Assembly (NCBI GenBank): GCA_018991295.1
Contig: JAGKSZ010000212.1
Location: 1-5,317, forward strand
Origin: Porphyrobacter sp.
GTDB taxonomy: Bacteria > Pseudomonadota > Alphaproteobacteria > Sphingomonadales > Sphingomonadaceae
DNA length: 5,317 nucleotides
Reading direction: 5' to 3'
In this document: positions 1 to 5,317 of the stretch, piece after piece
Layout: the number at the start of each line of letters is the position of its first letter
Numbering within the stretch: the stretch's first letter is position 1
The notes under the pieces: model-generated
Told to the model about the DNA's origin: nothing
The model's database searches: none
Seen by the model: the letters and a program-made list of their open reading frames with translations, nothing else
Program-made: the position numbers and the translations under genes

Positions 1-954
1 CGCGGGGGGGCATGGGGCGCCGGGAAGCCCTTGCGGCAGATCTGGCGCGCATTCAGCAGCGGCTTGACCCGGTCCCCCGTCCGCGCCGCCTGATCCTGTT
101 CGCGGCCGATCACGGCGTGGTGGCTGATGGAGTCTCAGCATGGCCGCAGGCTGTCACCGGGGCAATGATGGCGACGATTGCAGCGGGCAACGCCACCAGC
201 AGTGCATTGGCGGCGGCGCATGATTGCGATCTTGAGCTGATCGATGCCGGGTCTGGCTCTTCCCCCGGCGGGGGCCGCCCTCCCCCCGCCGCAGATCCTC
301 GCTGGCGGAACCCGCTCGCTGGCGCACGGCCCTGCCATGACCGCCGATCAGTTTGCCGCCGCATGGGTTCTGGGTGAAGCGGCGGCCCAGCGCGCAGCAG
401 AAGATGGCATGGCCGTGCTGCTGCTTGGCGAGATGGGCATCGGTAACACCACCCCCGCAGCCTGCCTCACCATGCTGTTGACGGGCGCAGACGGCAATGT
501 GGCGACCGGCCGGGGTGCGGGTGCGGATGACGATGTTCTGGCGCGCAAGCGGGCGATCGTAACCGCCGCCGCCGGGCGCGCGGCTAAGCTGCTCACCGAC
601 GATCCGCAGGCCGCGATTGCCGAAGTGGCAGGCTTCGAGATCTTTGCCATGGCGGGCTGCTTCGCCGAGGCTGCCCGCAGGGGGCTGACCTTGCTGCTCG
701 ATGGCTATGTCGCGACTGCCGGGGCGCTGGTAGCGGAGCGGCTCTGCCCTGGCACCGCAAGTATGATGATCGCGGCACACCGCTCGGCTGAAACAGGTCA
801 TGGCGCTGCTCTTGCTGCACTGGGGCTGGCACCCTTGCTGGAATGGGAGATGCGGCTGGGTGAAGGCAGCGGCGCGCTGGTCGCCCTGCCCCTGCTCGAC
901 AGCGCCGCTGCACTGATCGGCAAGGTGGCGTTGCTCAGCGAGGTCACCGGATGA
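1..954 (+). pseudogene. cobT: CobT, nicotinate-nucleotide--dimethylbenzimidazole phosphoribosyltransferase; 5'-partial, frameshifted as given
   Basis: CobT transfers ribose phosphate from nicotinate mononucleotide to 5,6-dimethylbenzimidazole, giving alpha-ribazole phosphate for the lower ligand of B12. Family motifs are split over two frames. The first frame (open from the left edge to a stop at 375-377) has GRREALAADLARIQ and ADHGVVADGVSA (105-140), ending in IDAG at 240-251. The second (to TGA 952-954) resumes with GTRSLAHGPAMT, GEMGIGNTT (427-453), ARKRAIV and RLGEGSGA, whose Glu at 862-864 matches the family's catalytic glutamate. Removing one G from the GGG at 249-251 joins them as DAG-LALPP, so a single-base insertion is the simplest reading; runs C5 262-266, G5 270-274 and C6 282-287 are other possible sites. 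The ATG at 12 is probably not the start: it lies inside the usual KPxGxLGRLE motif and the frame stays open upstream, so roughly 30 or more codons lie outside. It overlaps cobS by ATGA. Family identity is near certain; whether it is a true pseudogene or a sequencing error is open. Confidence 0.9.
940..943 (+). promoter_or_regulatory. Ribosome binding site for cobS
   Basis: GAGG lies 7 bases before the ATG at 951, inside the end of cobT. It supports the ATG that overlaps the cobT stop as the cobS start and suggests the two genes are translationally coupled. Confidence 0.6.
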
Positions 955-1745
955 GCACGCTGCCCCCCCGCGTGCCGCGATGGGCGCCGCCGCTGCTGGC
1001 GGTGCAATTCCTCACCCGTGTGCCCGTGCCGCTGCTTGACCGGCTTGATAGCGCGGTGGTGCAAGCCGGGCTGGTCAAAGCGGTTGGATGGTTTCCGCTG
1101 GTCGGAGCAATGGTTGGCGGCGTTACCGCAGCGGTGGTGCTGGGGCTGGCGCAAATCGTGCCGCTTGCCGTTGCAGTCATCATTGCGCTGATTGCCGAGG
1201 CGCGGTTGACGGGCGCCTTTCACGAAGATGCCGTGGCGGATTTCTGCGATGCCTTCGGCGGCGGCTACAACGCTGATGATGTGCGCCGCATCATGAAGGA
1301 CAGCCGGGTCGGAAGCTATGGCGCCCTCGGGCTGGGGCTCGCTGTTGCACTCCGTGCCGCACTGCTGATCAGCCTGCCGGTGATCGGGCAGCCGCTGCTA
1401 GCTGCTGCCGCAATTGTCGCCTCGGCCTGCTTTGCCCGTCTGGTGGTCGTGGCGGCAATGGCTTTCATACCGCCGGTGCCGACCGGCACGGGTCTTGCCA
1501 AGGATATTGGCGGGGGCGTGAATGCGAAAACGCTTCTGACCGGCACCCTTACCGCACTGCCTGCTTTGACAGTGTTGGCGGTGCTGGAATGGCAGAGTCT
1601 TCTGGGTGCTGTGATCCTTGCTGGCGTTTTCCTGCTTTGGTTGCGGCGCATGCTGATACGGCGGATCGGCGGAAGCACCGGCGATTGCCTTGGCTTTGCT
1701 GCCTATGCCGGACAATTGTTCCTGCTTTTTACGGTAATAGCGTAA
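951..1745 (+). CDS. cobS: CobS, adenosylcobinamide-GDP ribazoletransferase (cobalamin synthase)
   Basis: This 264-residue integral membrane enzyme joins adenosylcobinamide-GDP to alpha-ribazole (phosphate), releasing GMP and giving adenosylcobalamin (phosphate). Family marks in order: QFLTRVPVP (residues 19-27), the acidic motif GAFHEDAVADFCDAFGGG (88-105) on a Mg-binding-type loop, MKDSRVGSYG (115-124), and GGSTGDCLGFA (240-250) near the C terminus. Hydrophobic stretches at about 44-85, 127-172, 195-232 and 250-263 fit a multi-spanning inner-membrane protein. Length is normal for the family. The start ATG overlaps the cobT stop (ATGA) and has a GAGG sequence 7 bases upstream. The next gene begins 2 bases after the TAA, so cobT-cobS-cobC reads as one operon. 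No defects were seen, so cobS looks functional even if the upstream cobT is broken. Confidence 0.96.
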   Translation: MSTLPPRVPRWAPPLLAVQFLTRVPVPLLDRLDSAVVQAGLVKAVGWFPLVGAMVGGVTAAVVLGLAQIVPLAVAVIIALIAEARLTGAFHEDAVADFCDAFGGGYNADDVRRIMKDSRVGSYGALGLGLAVALRAALLISLPVIGQPLLAAAAIVASACFARLVVVAAMAFIPPVPTGTGLAKDIGGGVNAKTLLTGTLTALPALTVLAVLEWQSLLGAVILAGVFLLWLRRMLIRRIGGSTGDCLGFAAYAGQLFLLFTVIA

Positions 1746-1747
1746 AA

Positions 1748-2314
1748 ATGCCGGACAACGTGATCCTCGTCCGCCACACTGAAGTCGCCCGGAAATGGCG
1801 CGGCCGATGCTATGGTGTCAGCGATGTCGGTCTCAGCCGCGCGGGTGTAGCTGAGCTGTTACCGCTTGCTGTTGCCCTGGCAGCAAAGCGTCCAAACTGG
1901 GTTGTGCACAGCGACCGTATCCGCGCCCGTCGCCTTGCCGAAGCCATAGCTAAGGCCGCAGCTTGCCCACTCTTACCTGATCACAGATGGCAAGAGCGAG
2001 ACTTCGGTTCGTGGGAGGAATTAAGCTGGAACGCAATCTATCGCGCGACCGGCAATGCCATGGACGGCATGATCGATGCGCCTGAAACCTATCGTCCGGG
2101 CGGAGGTGAGACGACCTGTGAAATGGCATCGCGCGCCCTTGAAGCATTCGGCGCACTGCCGAAAGGCAGTGGTGTAGTTGTGACCCATGGCGGACCAATT
2201 GCCGCTTTGTTGGGACAGAAGAAGGGGCTGAGGCCTCGCCAATGGTTGGCGATGGTGCCATCAACCGGCGCGTTTGTAACGGTCGCGCGGATGTACGGCG
2301 CAGAGGCTGACTAA
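1748..2314 (+). CDS. cobC: CobC-like histidine phosphatase (alpha-ribazole phosphatase)
   Basis: A 188-residue histidine phosphatase superfamily protein, probably removing the 5'-phosphate from alpha-ribazole phosphate or adenosylcobalamin phosphate. Visible active-site parts: VRHTE (8-12) with the phospho-accepting His10, SDRIRA (55-60) with Arg59, WQERDFGSWEE (81-91) with the proton-donor candidate Glu83, and VVTHGGPIAALLG (144-156) with His147. The first motif is RHT rather than the commoner RHG, a change tolerated in CobC-type members. The reading frame is open upstream to 1589, but that part overlaps cobS and looks out of frame (Cys- and Arg-rich), while the phosphatase fold begins at once after the ATG at 1748, 2 bases after the cobS TAA. 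No good ribosome binding site is visible, so coupling to cobS translation is likely. The position after cobT-cobS supports the B12 role; without it, only 'histidine phosphatase' would be safe. Its stop overlaps the stop of the convergent gene. Confidence 0.9.
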   Translation: MPDNVILVRHTEVARKWRGRCYGVSDVGLSRAGVAELLPLAVALAAKRPNWVVHSDRIRARRLAEAIAKAAACPLLPDHRWQERDFGSWEELSWNAIYRATGNAMDGMIDAPETYRPGGGETTCEMASRALEAFGALPKGSGVVVTHGGPIAALLGQKKGLRPRQWLAMVPSTGAFVTVARMYGAEAD

Positions 2315-3402
2315 CTCGAAGAACCGAAGCGTAGCAGCACCCATTGGCCCTGATCAGCCGGCCCACGACATGCCCAGAGTTCCCGTGCCGATGGATTGCA
2401 CACCACCACGGCATTGGTGGTGGCACCAGAGTGGTCTTCGGTAAAACGGTTGATGCTCAGGCGCCCGTCGCGGCGGTCGGCGAACAGCGCCTTGAGCGTA
2501 TCGACAGTGTGCCTGTCGGACGCTTCCAGAAGTGCCTGCGCTCGTTCAAAACGGGCGTGGGTGCTCTCGGACAGATCGGTTTCCCGCGCGATGTTTTCCG
2601 CGAAAAGGCAATGGTTGGCGCGGGCGAGCGGACCCTTGCGGGTCGAGCGGGCGAAGGCCGTCGAGGGCGCGCGTTCCCACTCCACCGCTTCCTCGGCATC
2701 GCCGACCCAATAGGAATGGGCGCCTGCAACCGGTGCATGTTCGAACACCGCGCTGGCAGCGGCCAGCGTCGGCTGAGCCAGCGCGCGGTGCAGCACCGAA
2801 AGATAGGGCACCCCCACCTGTGCTCCGCGTGTCTTGAGATTGGTTGTGCCAACCGCGACACCATGCTGGTTCATGCCCATGAGCGTCTGACATCCGGCAC
2901 AGGTCACCGTCCAGGTCTCTGGGCCTTCATCCGGCAGACGGTGCAGCGCGATGACATAGTCGACATCCGGCCCGTTGAGATCCCAGGTCTGCCCTTGGAG
3001 CGCGCGCCCTGACGCGGTCATTGCTGGCGGGAGCAGGGCGGCGGTGCAGCCTTCGTCCTCCAGCACCGGAGGATCGCTCGGCAGCAGTATGACGTCGCGA
3101 ATGTCGGTCATGTTGGCGGCGGTGAACAGCCGCACCGGATCGATCCCGGCGCCCTCGGCAATTCCCATGTGCTCGGCATGGCCCGCAGGGTCAAAGCCAA
3201 GCACTTGTTCGAGACAGGCGGCACCGGCTGCGAAAAGCGCATCGGCCCCCGCGTGCCCACGCTCGTCCAGATAGGTTTCGACCGCAAGGACGCGGTCAGC
3301 CACAAAGGCGCCGATCAGGTCGCGGAAATGCGCGCCATACTGCCGCCCCATCGCAGCCGGCATGCCACGAACGGTGAACTGCTCAAGCTGAAGCATGGTC
3401 AC
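2311..3402 (-). CDS. C45-family autoproteolytic acyltransferase/hydrolase (Ntn hydrolase)
   Basis: A 363-residue protein resembling the peptidase C45 / acyl-CoA:6-aminopenicillanate acyltransferase family. Such proteins cut themselves before a cysteine, which then becomes the N-terminal nucleophile that breaks or makes amide bonds. The likely processing site is EDEG|CTAALLP, Gly118-Cys119, leaving fragments of about 118 and 245 residues. Supporting blocks: GRQYGAHFR (19-27), EGAGIDPVRLFTAANMTDIRD (83-103), GQTWDLN (137-143), GMNQHGVAVGTTNL (176-189), RANHCLF (261-267) and the late DHSGATTNAVV segment (323-333). No signal peptide or membrane helix is seen, so it should be cytoplasmic. The first codon is GTG at 3402, overlapping the stop of the upstream GTPase (GTGA); an ATG two codons in (3396) is an alternative. 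Neither has a clear ribosome binding site, suggesting coupled translation. The substrate is unknown; penicillin acylation is not implied. Sharing the zinc-type promoter of the GTPase gene is an inference from layout. Confidence 0.9.
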   Translation of the reverse strand: MTMLQLEQFTVRGMPAAMGRQYGAHFRDLIGAFVADRVLAVETYLDERGHAGADALFAAGAACLEQVLGFDPAGHAEHMGIAEGAGIDPVRLFTAANMTDIRDVILLPSDPPVLEDEGCTAALLPPAMTASGRALQGQTWDLNGPDVDYVIALHRLPDEGPETWTVTCAGCQTLMGMNQHGVAVGTTNLKTRGAQVGVPYLSVLHRALAQPTLAAASAVFEHAPVAGAHSYWVGDAEEAVEWERAPSTAFARSTRKGPLARANHCLFAENIARETDLSESTHARFERAQALLEASDRHTVDTLKALFADRRDGRLSINRFTEDHSGATTNAVVVCNPSARELWACRGPADQGQWVLLRFGSSS

Positions 3403-4583
3403 AGGCGCAGATCGACCAGATCGAAGCCCGGATCGCCCGGCAGCAGCAAGGGGCTCGGCCCGTTGAAGGGCGAGCCTGCGGGCCCGTTCAACTGATAGTT
3501 CTGCACCGATTGCGTCATGATCGTGAGCGTATCGCGCAAGGTCGCCTCGTCGAGCCCGCGGGTGATGAACACCATGCGCGTGCGGCGATCCTCGCTCGGC
3601 CAGGCGTCGAGCATCACCGGCGGGTGGAAGATCTGCTGCACGCCGTGGAGCACCATCGGCTTGTCGAACCCCGCGATGTTGACGATGCCCTTGACCCGCA
3701 GCACATCCGGGCCCTTCAGCATCATCAGCGTGTGCAGCCAGAAATCGAAGGCTTCGGCATCGAGCGGTTCGTCGAAGCTCAGGCAGACCGCGTGGATCGA
3801 GGCATCGTGGCGGTTGATATCGTGGTGATGATGGTAATGGTCATGATCGTGGCCGTGGCCGTGGTGATGATGACCGTGGTCGTGATCGCTCTCATAGGCC
3901 TCGGCATTGAGCCAGCGCTGCACGTCGAGCGACTTGGTCTGCGGGTTGTAGAGCCCGACATCGAACAATTGGCTCGCCTCAACCGCGCCGTCCACTGTCC
4001 GGATGATCGGCGCAGCTGGGTTGAGCGCGCGTAGGCGAGCCTCGATCGCGGCGCTCTGTTCGGGGGTCGCCAGATCGGTCTTGGTCAGCAGCATCCGGTC
4101 GGCCACAGCAGCCTGCTTGCGGGATTCCTCCTGCGCGTCGAGCGTCGCCATGCCGTTGACCGCATCGACCGCCGTAACGACCCCGTCGATTCGATAGAGC
4201 GTGACGAGCCTCTCGTCCGTCATCAGAGTGTGCAGGATCGGTGCTGGATCGGCGAGCCCCGTAGTCTCGATCACGACGCGATCAAACCAGCACACCCCGC
4301 TCCGAGCAAAGCGCCAAGGCGCATCGCGCAAGGTGCGCACCAGATCGCCGCGGATGGTGCAGCACAGGCAGCCGCTCGACATCTCGACCACAACATCCTC
4401 TTCAGATAGCGCGAGGAGGTCATGGTCGATACCGATCGAACCAAATTCGTTGATGATCACCAGCGTCTTTGCCAGCGCCGGATCGCGCACGAGTCGGTTG
4501 AGAACGGTCGTCTTTCCGGCGCCAAGAAAGCCGGTGAGGAGCGAGACGGGGATTTGCGACTGGTTTCCGAGCATCATGCTCAT
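3399..4583 (-). CDS. COG0523 (CobW/ZNG1-type) metallochaperone GTPase, probably zinc-related
   Basis: A 394-residue G3E-family GTPase. Members bind zinc or cobalt and use GTP hydrolysis to hand the metal to client enzymes. From the chosen start: Walker A TGFLGAGKTT (17-26), INEFG (44-48), metal motif GCLCC (Cys72, Cys74, Cys75), ETTG (106-109), the guanine-specificity motif as TKTD (167-170) instead of NKxD, a histidine-rich loop (about 234-254, 14 His in 21 residues), then a CobW C-terminal domain (about 262-362) and a Pro/Gly-rich tail. The start at 4583 is preferred because AAAAGG sits 9 bases upstream and the conserved strand begins soon after; the frame is open to an ATG at 4676, but that adds 31 unconserved-looking residues and lies almost on the predicted transcription start. 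A Zur-like operator about 100 bases upstream argues for a zinc-starvation role rather than the cobalt role of CobW proper, despite the nearby cob genes. It is followed directly by the C45 gene (GTGA overlap). Confidence 0.93.
   Translation of the reverse strand: MSMMLGNQSQIPVSLLTGFLGAGKTTVLNRLVRDPALAKTLVIINEFGSIGIDHDLLALSEEDVVVEMSSGCLCCTIRGDLVRTLRDAPWRFARSGVCWFDRVVIETTGLADPAPILHTLMTDERLVTLYRIDGVVTAVDAVNGMATLDAQEESRKQAAVADRMLLTKTDLATPEQSAAIEARLRALNPAAPIIRTVDGAVEASQLFDVGLYNPQTKSLDVQRWLNAEAYESDHDHGHHHHGHGHDHDHYHHHHDINRHDASIHAVCLSFDEPLDAEAFDFWLHTLMMLKGPDVLRVKGIVNIAGFDKPMVLHGVQQIFHPPVMLDAWPSEDRRTRMVFITRGLDEATLRDTLTIMTQSVQNYQLNGPAGSPFNGPSPLLLPGDPGFDLVDLRL
3820..3882 (-). repeat. Low-complexity stretch coding the His-rich loop
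   Basis: A run of mostly CAT/CAC codons mixed with GAT/GAC and GGC/GGT encodes the His/Asp/Gly-rich loop of the GTPase between its GTPase and C-terminal domains. On the plus strand it appears as a GTG/ATG-rich imperfect triplet repeat. Such loops are common in COG0523 proteins and are thought to store or pass on metal ions. Repeats of this kind can change length by slippage. Confidence 0.75.
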
Positions 4584-4592
4584 GTTAGCTTG

Positions 4593-4598
4593 CCTTTT
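4593..4598 (-). promoter_or_regulatory. Ribosome binding site for the COG0523 GTPase gene
   Basis: AAAAGG on the minus strand ends 9 bases before the ATG at 4583. It favours that start over the ATG pair at 4577/4574 (spacing too long) and over the far upstream ATG at 4676. Confidence 0.5.
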
Positions 4599-4684
4599 CG
4601 GGCCGAGAGGTTTTCGAAGGCTGCAGACGCGATAAAGAGATCGCGGCAGCACCGCCGCAAATTTAGACCACTGCACAACCTACG

Positions 4685-4700
4685 TGATGTTATAACATCA
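4685..4700 (-). promoter_or_regulatory. Probable Zur operator (zinc uptake regulator box)
   Basis: TGATGTTATAACATCA is a perfect 16-bp inverted repeat. Its TGTTATAACA core matches the general form of Zur boxes in Proteobacteria (AT-rich dyads with GTTATAAC centres). It covers the predicted -10 element of the downstream GTPase gene, where a bound repressor would block RNA polymerase when zinc is plentiful. The downstream gene belongs to a family often found in Zur regulons, which strengthens the call. The zur gene itself is not in the window. Related Fur-family regulators have similar dyads, so Zur is a strong but unproven choice. Confidence 0.75.
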
Positions 4701-4716
4701 ATGCATTGAATGGAAA
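4689..4716 (-). promoter_or_regulatory. Candidate sigma70-type promoter of the GTPase-C45 unit
   Basis: On the minus strand TTTCCA (4716-4711) and TATAAC (4694-4689) are spaced by 16 bases. TATAAC differs from the TATAAT consensus at one position; the -35 element is weak. Transcription would begin near 4682, giving a leader of about 99 bases. The -10 lies wholly within the Zur-like palindrome, as expected for a repressed promoter. Confidence 0.4.
4698..4709. promoter_or_regulatory. Second palindrome next to the Zur-like box
   Basis: TCAATGCATTGA is a perfect 12-bp inverted repeat whose centre is 11 bp (about one helical turn) from the centre of the Zur-like box; they share bases 4698-4700. 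It lies between the candidate -35 and -10 elements. It could hold a second repressor dimer on the same DNA face or be chance; its sequence is only partly Zur-like. Confidence 0.4.
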
Positions 4717-4776
4717 GAGGCTTCAACTCCTCGCTCAGGGCGAACGATATTCATGAACTCTGACGCATATCGCGCC

Positions 4777-5317
4777 TCAAGCAGGGGCCAGACGATCCTC
4801 CGCATAGCGCGCAAAGGCTTCGACCGCGCCGGTCATTCGGTTGGCGGTAAGAAGGCAAATGGCGACCTCGGGCAAGGCGGGCCAGGCCTCTCCCGCCACC
4901 GACAGATCGGACGGAACGCGGCGCAGCGGCAGAACGCTCCACCCCAACCCGGCGCGCACGGCGGCTACTTGTCCGGCCTCGCTGGGTGAGGCGTAGACGA
5001 TGTCGCCGATATGGCCCGCGTGGGCCAGCGCTTCCAAGGCCCGCGCGCGGTAAACGCAAGGGGCAGGGGCTAGAACCAGCGGCACCATTTCTGGCAGGGA
5101 ACCATTCTGCTTTCCGGGTGGGCCGACCCAGCACAAGTCCTCACGGCGAAGCACCCTTGCGCCAGCCATCACCCGCACAGGATCCTGCTTGATCAGGATG
5201 AGATCGAAAGCGCCTTCCTCGAATTGCTCCGTCAGATGCAACGTCAGATCGCAGCGCACATGTAGCCGCACGCGCGGATGAACTGCGGCGAAATCGGCGA
5301 GGATCGCCGGCAGATCG
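4777..5317 (-). CDS. LysR-type transcriptional regulator, C-terminal part (5'-partial)
   Basis: The visible 179 residues form most of a LysR effector-binding domain; the DNA-binding helix-turn-helix end lies beyond the right edge. Recognisable pieces: LPAILADFAAVHPRVRLHV just inside the edge (the usual 'LP.lL..F...yP.v.l' opening of this domain), then EEGAFDLILIKQDP, the middle segment with ASPSEAGQVAAVRAGLGWSVLPL (the usual 'G.G...lP' end of the second lobe), and a C-terminal helix VEAFARYAEDRLAPA. The frame is open to the edge, so the in-frame GTG near 5271 is internal, not a start. The gene points the same way as the GTPase gene, 193 bases upstream of it. LysR regulators usually control a divergent neighbour, which would lie outside the window, so control of the zinc-type unit is not indicated. 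Target and ligand are unknown. Confidence 0.88.
   Translation of the reverse strand, partial: DLPAILADFAAVHPRVRLHVRCDLTLHLTEQFEEGAFDLILIKQDPVRVMAGARVLRREDLCWVGPPGKQNGSLPEMVPLVLAPAPCVYRARALEALAHAGHIGDIVYASPSEAGQVAAVRAGLGWSVLPLRRVPSDLSVAGEAWPALPEVAICLLTANRMTGAVEAFARYAEDRLAPA

Larger units (their letters stand above)
4584..4776 (-). promoter_or_regulatory. Intergenic promoter region of the GTPase-C45 unit
   Basis: This 193-base gap between the LysR stop and the GTPase start holds the Zur-like palindrome, a second palindrome, a candidate promoter and a roughly 99-base leader. It is visibly richer in A and T around 4681-4760 than the coding DNA on both sides. No convincing open reading frame and no clear intrinsic terminator after the LysR gene were found in it. 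Confidence 0.6.

Noticed and set aside
1..240. Cobalamin riboswitch ahead of the cob genes
   Set aside because: The window opens inside cobT; any B12 riboswitch would lie upstream and cannot be seen.
12..377. ATG at 12 as the start of a 121-residue gene
   Set aside because: The ATG falls within the conserved GxLGRLE-type block of CobT and the frame is open to the left edge; after base 251 the translation no longer looks like CobT. It is the front part of the frameshifted gene.
244..954. ATG at 244 as the start of a separate short CobT
   Set aside because: The missing first third contains the conserved ADHGV block, which is present just upstream in the other frame; a frameshift explains both halves better than two genes.
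1589..1747. Upstream extension of the cobC reading frame
   Set aside because: It lies inside cobS, codes an unlikely Cys/Arg-rich stretch, and the phosphatase motif begins right after the ATG at 1748.
2401..2422. 8-bp perfect inverted repeat CACCACCA / TGGTGGTG with a 6-base loop
   Set aside because: It lies inside the C45 gene and arises from Thr-Thr and Val-Val-Val codons; no U run follows, so it is not a convincing terminator.
4584..4676. 31-residue N-terminal extension of the GTPase from the ATG at 4676
   Set aside because: It has no ribosome binding site, lies nearly on the predicted transcription start, and adds sequence not expected before the Walker A strand.
4718..4736. Possible terminator after the LysR gene (GAGG...CCTC followed by TTT on the minus strand)
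   Set aside because: The stem is only 4 bp and the T run only 3, too weak to claim.
4751..5134. Other long open frames over the LysR region on both strands
   Set aside because: They are Arg/Gly/Pro-rich shadow frames typical of GC-rich DNA; the LysR frame shows clear family motifs.

Overview
The window is GC-rich, densely packed bacterial DNA. Gene content, codon use and protein flavour suggest an alphaproteobacterium, most likely a member of the Sphingomonadales; this is inferred from general resemblance, not from a database match. It holds two gene blocks that converge near base 2312.

Left block, plus strand (1-2314): the late, nucleotide-loop part of cobalamin (vitamin B12) synthesis. 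cobT (base phosphoribosyltransferase) enters from the left edge and, as given, carries a frameshift near base 250. It overlaps cobS (cobalamin synthase) by ATGA, and cobS is followed after 2 bases by a cobC-like phosphatase. CobT makes alpha-ribazole phosphate, CobS joins it to adenosylcobinamide-GDP, and CobC removes the phosphate. Whether the break in cobT is real decides whether this branch works.

Right block, minus strand (5317-2311): in order of transcription, the C-terminal part of a LysR-type regulator, a 193-base gap, a COG0523/CobW-family GTPase with a very His-rich loop, and a C45-family Ntn hydrolase whose GTG start overlaps the GTPase stop (GTGA). The gap holds a perfect 16-bp palindrome, TGATGTTATAACATCA, that looks like a Zur (zinc uptake regulator) operator. 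It covers the best -10 element and lies next to a second 12-bp palindrome one helical turn away. The GTPase and hydrolase therefore look like a two-gene unit switched on under zinc starvation.

The two blocks share the 4 bases CTAA at their stop codons, so there is no room for a terminator between them. The most interesting point is the zinc-controlled pairing of a metallochaperone GTPase with an autoprocessing C45 acyltransferase/hydrolase of unknown substrate. No RNA genes, insertion sequences, CRISPR arrays or attachment sites were seen.
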